Shown here in pieces: positions 19,144-24,256 of a stretch of 24,256 bases of DNA. The notes below the pieces were generated by a model, which searched no databases, had not been told where the DNA came from, and saw only the letters and a list, made by a program, of their open reading frames with translations. The stretch comes from DAOVQB01 sp023128935 (GTDB lineage Bacteria; Eisenbacteria; RBG-16-71-46; CAIMUX01; WJJG01): assembly GCA_030628905.1 (NCBI GenBank), contig DAOVQB010000050.1, positions 1-24,256 of the forward strand, written 5' to 3'. The first letter of the stretch is position 1, and every line of letters begins with the position of its first letter. Both the position numbers and the translations under genes were made by a program.

Positions 19144-21972
19144 GTGGGATTGGTGATGGCGCTGTGGGGCGAGGATGCCCTCGAGAGCATCAGTCCGGAA
19201 TCGCGCGCGTCCCTCATCCGCCACTTCGTCCGTTTCTTCGAGGAGGAGGATCAGGCCGGGGACCCCGTCACGCCCACGCTCGGGTCACCGGTTCTGCCCC
19301 AGCGCGTCGTGAGCCACGAGATTCTGCTGCAGTCCCGCACCTTCACACCCGAGCCCGGGTTGTCGGATGAGCTCCGCTCCGGTCACGGGGGCCAGCACGC
19401 CATCATCCAGTTCTGGGACATCCCCGCTGGCGGAGCCGACTGGGACTACGGAGGCGTGAAGCTGCTGGGCTACCTGCCGCACTACGCCTACCAGGCCTGG
19501 ATCCCGTCGGGCGCCCTGGATCAGCTCCGCGATCACGGTGAGGTGCGGGCCGTCGTCCCGATCGAGCCGGCCGACAAGATCCAGACCGTCCTGCGCACAC
19601 GGGGGGCCAGCGAATACGCCCACAACCCGGACGGCACGCTTCGCCTGATCGTCCTGGCCTTCGGCGACGTGAACCGTGACCATGCCGTCGAAGTCCTCAC
19701 ACGCTACGGAACCCTGACCGGCATCTCACGGCGCAAGAACATGTTCACCCTGCGTGCGCCCGAGTCCGCCATCTATGAACTGGCCGCCGAGGATGTTGTC
19801 GCGTGGATCCAGCAGGTGCCGTCCCCCAACGAAGACTTGCTCGATCAAGCGCTCCCCGCGGTGCGGGGCGACCACGCCCAGGATCCGCCGTACAACTTGA
19901 GCGGCCAGGGGGTCGTGCTCGCAGAATGGGACAGTGGCTGGGCGGATGTCGACCACGACGACCTCCTCGGTCGGGTGACGATCGGCGACACGGGCGGTTC
20001 CACCCACGACCACTCGACCCACGTAGCAGGCATCATGGCCGGCAACGGACTGCTGAGCGGGGGCACGCTGCGAGGGTTGGCACCGGAGGCTGAAATCCTC
20101 TCCTACACTTTTCCGGATCTGGAAGACCCAAACGCACTGGACGATGAAATCGCCGATGCCATCTCGCGCGGCGCGCTGGTATCCCAGAACTCCTGGAGTA
20201 TAATCGTGAGTGCCTCCCCGCCGTGGGAGAACTGCGACGCGCACGGAGACTACAGTGCCTGGTCGCAGCGCTACGACGAGATCGTCAATGGGGTCCTGGG
20301 TGGGCGGATCATCGTCGTCTGCTCCGCCGGCAACGAAAATAATGACGGCGACTGCCCACCCTATCCCTGGCACCAGCTCTCTCCTCCCATGTCCACCGCC
20401 AAGAACACAATCTCGGTCGGGGCGGTCTACTCCGATAACTACTTACCTACATGTTTCTCCAGCCGCGGCCCCACCGACGACGGGCGGCTGAAGCCCGATC
20501 TTGTGGCTCCCGGCGATGAGGCCGAAGACAGTCCAGAGCCCTGTCTAGAGGGGGACATGATCCGCTCCACGATCCCCGGGGACACCTATGGCGACATGGC
20601 CGGCACCTCCATGTCGGCACCGATGGTTTCGGGCACCATCGCCCTGCTGAGCCAGCAATTCGACGAACTGGGCTATGAAGTCCCCGAGCCCCACACCTAC
20701 AAAGCACTCCTGATCCAGACAGCCCGCAACTTGGGCAATACCGGGCCCGACTACACTTACGGCCACGGCCTGCTCGATGCCTTTGGCGCCGTGAAACTAC
20801 TGGAGCGCGATGATCCGAACCACGAGCTGATCAACGTCGGATACGTGACGAATCTGGAGACCGACATCTACACCATGACGGTGCCGCCGGACGTCAACCG
20901 CCTGCGCGTTACTTTGGCCTGGGATGATGTGGCGGGCGTGCCTGGCGCCGGCATTGAGCTGGTCAACAATCTGGGTGTCTATCTATACAGCCCCAGCAGC
21001 ATTTTCTTCGACCCCTACGTCCTGGACCCTGACAATCCCGCCCAGCCGGCCACGACCGGGTGGAACAACCTCGACAACGTCGAGGTTGTTGAGGTCTTCG
21101 ACCCCGAGCCGGGAACGTGGAGGGTCTATGTGAACGGGTGGACGGTGCCCGTCGGGAGCGAGACGTACACCCTTGTTCTGCCGTTCGAACACATCGATTG
21201 CGGCGACGATCTCTACCATGACACCGCCCTGGGCGAGGATCTCGTCTGCTACGGGGACGGGCTCACCCTGGCCCGCGACGACATCACGCTTGACGGAGGG
21301 GGGTACCAGATCTGGGGCGATGACTCCCCCGGCATCGACGGGATACGCATCATCAACCACGACGGCGTGACGGTCGAGAACTGCCGCATCACCGGCTTCG
21401 AGAACGGCATCTACATGTACAGCGCCGACAGCTGCACGATCGGCGGCGGCAATGAGATCTACAGCAACAAGTACGGCATCGCCATGGGCCCCGGAGCGGA
21501 CGAGAACGTCATCGCGGCCAACGACATCTACAACAATGCCGAACGCGGCGTCGTCTTGGACTTCTGCTACGGCAACGTCATCGGCGGCCTGAGTGAGATC
21601 TATAACAACAAACGTTCCGTGATGTTCACCGGGAGTTCCTTCGACAATATGGTCTTCTGGGCCTCCATTCACGACAATGCCTTCTATGGCGTCTACGGGA
21701 GGGGTTCGACAACGGCCGGCAATGAGATCAATGCGAGCATCATCTCCGATAACGACTACGGCGTCCGCTACTGGGGCATTGGGATCAACAACGCCATCCA
21801 GAGCGCGCAATTCCACGGCAACAACACCGCGGTCTTCATCTACGACACGTCGCACCTCGATATCATCGACTGCGTGATCACAGAGAATACATCCGGTGTA
21901 CTCCTGCATCCGAACACTTCCCAGATTCGCCTCGAGGACAACACGATCTGCGACAACGGCATCGACATCTAG
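19144..21972 (+). CDS. Subtilisin-like serine protease with parallel beta-helix (5' part of a gene broken by an amber codon)
   Basis: 942 residues to an in-frame TAG at 21970. The S8 peptidase triad is complete: AEWDSG (Asp263), DHSTHVAG (His290), oxyanion SAGNEN (Asn397) and GTSMSAP (Ser489). A prodomain-like region precedes it. A beta-sandwich of P-domain type covers about 555-680, then a NosD-like right-handed beta-helix begins (DITLDGGGYQIWGDDSPGID, VTVENCRITGFENGIYMYSA). The same frame continues past the TAG as DQAANSGDNNWCTN and stays open to 24060, so the original product was about 1638 residues. Start is GTG 19144 or ATG 19156, with a weak ribosome site. No signal peptide is visible in this frame, which is odd for a secreted protease. 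Confidence 0.85.
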   Translation: MGLVMALWGEDALESISPESRASLIRHFVRFFEEEDQAGDPVTPTLGSPVLPQRVVSHEILLQSRTFTPEPGLSDELRSGHGGQHAIIQFWDIPAGGADWDYGGVKLLGYLPHYAYQAWIPSGALDQLRDHGEVRAVVPIEPADKIQTVLRTRGASEYAHNPDGTLRLIVLAFGDVNRDHAVEVLTRYGTLTGISRRKNMFTLRAPESAIYELAAEDVVAWIQQVPSPNEDLLDQALPAVRGDHAQDPPYNLSGQGVVLAEWDSGWADVDHDDLLGRVTIGDTGGSTHDHSTHVAGIMAGNGLLSGGTLRGLAPEAEILSYTFPDLEDPNALDDEIADAISRGALVSQNSWSIIVSASPPWENCDAHGDYSAWSQRYDEIVNGVLGGRIIVVCSAGNENNDGDCPPYPWHQLSPPMSTAKNTISVGAVYSDNYLPTCFSSRGPTDDGRLKPDLVAPGDEAEDSPEPCLEGDMIRSTIPGDTYGDMAGTSMSAPMVSGTIALLSQQFDELGYEVPEPHTYKALLIQTARNLGNTGPDYTYGHGLLDAFGAVKLLERDDPNHELINVGYVTNLETDIYTMTVPPDVNRLRVTLAWDDVAGVPGAGIELVNNLGVYLYSPSSIFFDPYVLDPDNPAQPATTGWNNLDNVEVVEVFDPEPGTWRVYVNGWTVPVGSETYTLVLPFEHIDCGDDLYHDTALGEDLVCYGDGLTLARDDITLDGGGYQIWGDDSPGIDGIRIINHDGVTVENCRITGFENGIYMYSADSCTIGGGNEIYSNKYGIAMGPGADENVIAANDIYNNAERGVVLDFCYGNVIGGLSEIYNNKRSVMFTGSSFDNMVFWASIHDNAFYGVYGRGSTTAGNEINASIISDNDYGVRYWGIGINNAIQSAQFHGNNTAVFIYDTSHLDIIDCVITENTSGVLLHPNTSQIRLEDNTICDNGIDI

Positions 21973-22110
21973 GATCAGGCCGCCAACAGCGGGGACAACA
22001 ACTGGTGCACCAACGTCGCCGGGTGGGCGGACGACGGCCAGGCTTCCGGGTGTGACTGGCGATGCAGCGGTTGCCGTCAGGTCGAGGATGACCTAATCGT
22101 CCACGAGGAT

Positions 22111-24060
22111 ATGACGCTCTGTTCCGGGACCTATGCGATTCCCGACGAGGGAGCGGAGGGCGTGATTCGGATCGCCGTTTCGGGGGTGACCCTTGACTGC
22201 AATAACGCCACGCTGATCGGATCGGACACTGGCGTTGGTCTGCGCTGCGATCACAACGATGTGACAATCACCGACGGAAACTTCCGGGAATACCAGTTCG
22301 GGATCAAGTTGAACAGCGCCGACCGCTGCAGCCTGCAGTCCTGTACGGTGAGTGATTGCGCGTGCAACGGCTGCTTCCTCTCCAGCTCCTCCGCGACGGT
22401 ACTCACGGACTGCCGGGCAGAGGGCAATGGAAGCTATGGCTACAGCATGGCCTCGGCGGATGACAACCACTTCTCTGGATGCGACGCCACGGGCAACAGC
22501 AAGGGGTACTACCTCACGGGATCGACGGGCAACTTCATCCGAAGGGCGGATGTCAGCGAAAACGTGCATGGCATCTACTTGAACAACTCGCAGGCAAACG
22601 TGGTCTGGGACAACTGCCTCTTCGACAACGACGTCAACGCCTACGAGAATGACACTGCCAATTTAAACCAATGGAACGCGTCGATCGGCAACTACTGGGA
22701 CGACTTCGCTGCGAATTGCGGCTATCCGTACCAATACGTGATTGACGGCCCCGGCGACGGCATCGACTGGCATCCGGTGGGGGCGGTGATCGTAGTGCGA
22801 CCCGACGGCACCGGCGACTACCCCACCATCCAGGCTGCCATCGACGGCGCCGACGATAACAGTATCATCGAGCTCACCAACGGGATCTTTGCGGGTCTGG
22901 GAAACCGGGATCTCGATTGCAACGGCAAGGTGCTCTGGATCCGATCCGCCGCGGACGATCCGGATTCCTGCCTGATCAACTGCGATGGCACGGCGTCAGA
23001 TCCGCATCGCGGATTCCGCTTCCATTCGGGTGAGGGCTCCGAAACCGTCCTGCAGGGTCTCACGTTCTTCGACGGCTACGGGGAGAGTGACGGCGGTGGC
23101 GCGATCGAGTGGATCGGCGGCGTCGAGCCGCTCATCGTAAACTGCAGGTTCGCGAACAACCTGGCGGCCGGGGGTGGGGCGATCTACTGCGAGGGCGCTT
23201 CGCCGACCTTCGAGGACTGCGTCTTCGAGAGCAATTGGGCCGCCACATACGGGGGCGCTCTCCAGCTGCGCAACGGCAGCAACGTCACGCTCACGAGGGT
23301 CACCTTCGACTTCAACGAGGCGGAAGATCTTGGCGGGGCCATCCTTGCGGCCGGCGGCAGTATGGTGACCCTGAACAACTGCACGCTGCACGAGAGCGTA
23401 GCTGATCAGGGAGGAGGCATCTATGTGGATAGCAACGCCTCGCACGCGGAGCTGAAGAACACGATTGTCGGTTTCAGCGGCGGGGGCGGAGCGGCGTTCG
23501 TGGAAGCGGGCGGTGGCGCACATTTCGAATGCTGCGACCTCTACGGCAATGTCGGCGGCGACTGGGTGGGGGCGATCGCGGGCCAGTACGGCGTTGAGGG
23601 GAACATCGCGGAGGATCCCGGCTACTGCGGTGCCGCGGGTGGGGACTTCACCCTCGAGGATACGTCGCCCTGCGCGCCCTACAGCCCACCCAACCCGGCC
23701 TGCGACCAGATCGGGGCTTGGCCGGTGGGCTGCACCGGTAGCTCTGCGATCACGGAACCGGCTGCGGCTCCGGCGGAGGTCTTCCTGAACGCCTGTCGCC
23801 CCAATCCATTGAGCGCCTGGACCCGGATCACCTACGGAGTCCCCGCCGGGCTAAGTCAGATGCTGGTGACGATCAAGATCTACGATGCTGCGGGGCATCG
23901 CGTCCGCACCTTGGTCGACGCTTCGCAGCCGCAGGGCTACCACAGCGCGCAATGGCGCGGCGATGATGACCGTGGGCTTCGGGTTGCGGGAGGGATCTAC
24001 TTCTACCAGCTGAGTGTGGGCGACGAGCGGTTGTCGCGGCGGATGATTTTGATTCGATAA
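22111..24060 (+). CDS. Beta-helix and FlgD-like sorting-domain part of the same broken gene
   Basis: 649 residues from the first ATG after the amber codon, in the same frame as the protease; codons from 21973 are also coding-like (WCTNVAGWADDGQASGCDW). It continues the NosD-like helix (GVTLDCNNATLIGSDTGVGL, HGIYLNNSQANVVWDNCLFD). A pectin-lyase/pentaxin-like right-handed helix follows (DGTGDYPTIQAAIDGADDNS, GGGAIYCEGASPTFEDCVFE, GGGIYVDSNASHAELKNTIV). It ends in a complete FlgD-like sorting domain (FLNACRPNPLSAWTRITYGV; VTIKIYDAAGHRVRTLVD; VAGGIYFYQLSVGDERLSRR). As a separate polypeptide it would lack a signal peptide and stay in the cytoplasm, so it is functional only if the amber codon is read through. 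No ribosome site is seen at 22111. Confidence 0.72.
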   Translation: MTLCSGTYAIPDEGAEGVIRIAVSGVTLDCNNATLIGSDTGVGLRCDHNDVTITDGNFREYQFGIKLNSADRCSLQSCTVSDCACNGCFLSSSSATVLTDCRAEGNGSYGYSMASADDNHFSGCDATGNSKGYYLTGSTGNFIRRADVSENVHGIYLNNSQANVVWDNCLFDNDVNAYENDTANLNQWNASIGNYWDDFAANCGYPYQYVIDGPGDGIDWHPVGAVIVVRPDGTGDYPTIQAAIDGADDNSIIELTNGIFAGLGNRDLDCNGKVLWIRSAADDPDSCLINCDGTASDPHRGFRFHSGEGSETVLQGLTFFDGYGESDGGGAIEWIGGVEPLIVNCRFANNLAAGGGAIYCEGASPTFEDCVFESNWAATYGGALQLRNGSNVTLTRVTFDFNEAEDLGGAILAAGGSMVTLNNCTLHESVADQGGGIYVDSNASHAELKNTIVGFSGGGGAAFVEAGGGAHFECCDLYGNVGGDWVGAIAGQYGVEGNIAEDPGYCGAAGGDFTLEDTSPCAPYSPPNPACDQIGAWPVGCTGSSAITEPAAAPAEVFLNACRPNPLSAWTRITYGVPAGLSQMLVTIKIYDAAGHRVRTLVDASQPQGYHSAQWRGDDDRGLRVAGGIYFYQLSVGDERLSRRMILIR

Positions 24061-24217
24061 GGGCTCGCGCAAGAATAACTTCCCATTTTCGGCGAGGACC
24101 GGGCGTCGAGGACGAGGCGCGGTGACGAAGGCGTAGCTGGGACTACTCCGAGGAGCCGCAACGAAGTCCCCGGCGTTCGGGACCGGCGTAAATGGGAAGT
24201 TATTCTTGCGCGGGCCC
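24061..24217. mobile_element. MITE-like element with 28-bp terminal inverted repeats
   Basis: The left arm (24061-24088, starts GGGCTCGCGCAAG) and the right arm (24190-24217, ends CTTGCGCGGGCCC) are reverse complements at 27 of 28 positions. TAA directly flanks both ends (24058-24060, also the stop codon of the giant gene, and 24218-24220), as expected of a 3-bp target duplication. The 101-bp interior has no open reading frame worth noting but contains an imperfect direct repeat (CGAGG...ACGAAG at about 24113 and 24150). It could be a non-autonomous transposon relic or a large REP-like hairpin; as RNA it would form a 28-bp stem right behind the stop codon. Confidence 0.65.
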
Positions 24218-24219
24218 TA

Positions 24220-24233
24220 AGGGCATATGCCCT
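24220..24233. terminator. Perfect 14-bp palindrome downstream of the giant gene
   Basis: AGGGCATATGCCCT is self-complementary. If the MITE-like element is an insertion, this palindrome would originally have followed the stop codon by a base or two and could be the native end-of-transcript hairpin. It lacks a T-tract, so function is uncertain. The last 23 bases of the window show nothing recognisable. Confidence 0.35.
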
Positions 24234-24256
24234 CCCACTTTCCGTTGAGAGGGGTA

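Noticed and set aside
20983..21909. 308-residue minus-strand frame inside the protease gene
   Set aside because: Val/Asp/Ala-rich antisense of the beta-helix coding sequence, a typical GC-rich shadow.

Overview
The window is 24 kb of GC-rich bacterial chromosome. Several genes carry the mark of an FCB-group candidate phylum (Eisenbacteria or Krumholzibacteriota type; this is inference). The marks are FlgD-like C-terminal sorting domains, a very long secreted subtilase with parallel beta-helix repeats, a 6-bladed beta-propeller protein, a protein-isoaspartate methyltransferase with a signal peptide, and a PEP-CTERM-like tail. No rRNA, tRNA or CRISPR array was seen.

Left edge (1-760): a minus-strand AbiEi-type antitoxin gene runs off the window. 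Its promoter has a perfect palindrome centred on the -35 box, and the predicted transcript is leaderless. Minus-strand metabolic/membrane operon (763-8855), in order of transcription: a divergent long transketolase; a Cu/Zn-efflux-type permease fused to an SPFH (HflK-like) domain; a separate HflC-like SPFH protein (ATGA overlap); a second HflK-like SPFH protein, reached through a triplicated 36-bp junction encoding two mini-ORFs; and an NCS2/AzgA purine permease. Three SPFH proteins in a row, one welded to a metal permease, is the most system-like arrangement in the window.

Middle (9029-13295): exported isoaspartate methyltransferase whose N-terminal helix is tandemly triplicated; a half-size asparaginase-domain protein; an HNH endonuclease flanked by two fragments of FlgD-sorted secreted proteins; and a THUMP-domain rRNA methyltransferase that appears to start at CTG.

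Toxin-antitoxin stretch (13447-16298): a hipBA-like pair with a 16-bp operator motif that recurs in two pairs, each pair spaced exactly 41 bp; an orphan PEP-CTERM-like tail; and a nucleotidyltransferase overlapping a small partner gene. With AbiEi, that makes three TA-like loci in 16 kb.

Right part (16406-24256): an exported beta-propeller protein (minus), then on plus a putative lipoprotein, a small lipoprotein, and a giant subtilase/beta-helix/sorting-domain gene split by one in-frame amber codon (codon 943). Immediately after its stop codon lies a 157-bp MITE-like element with 28-bp terminal inverted repeats, flanked by a TAA direct repeat. All functions are read from motifs in the translated sequence; no database search was run.
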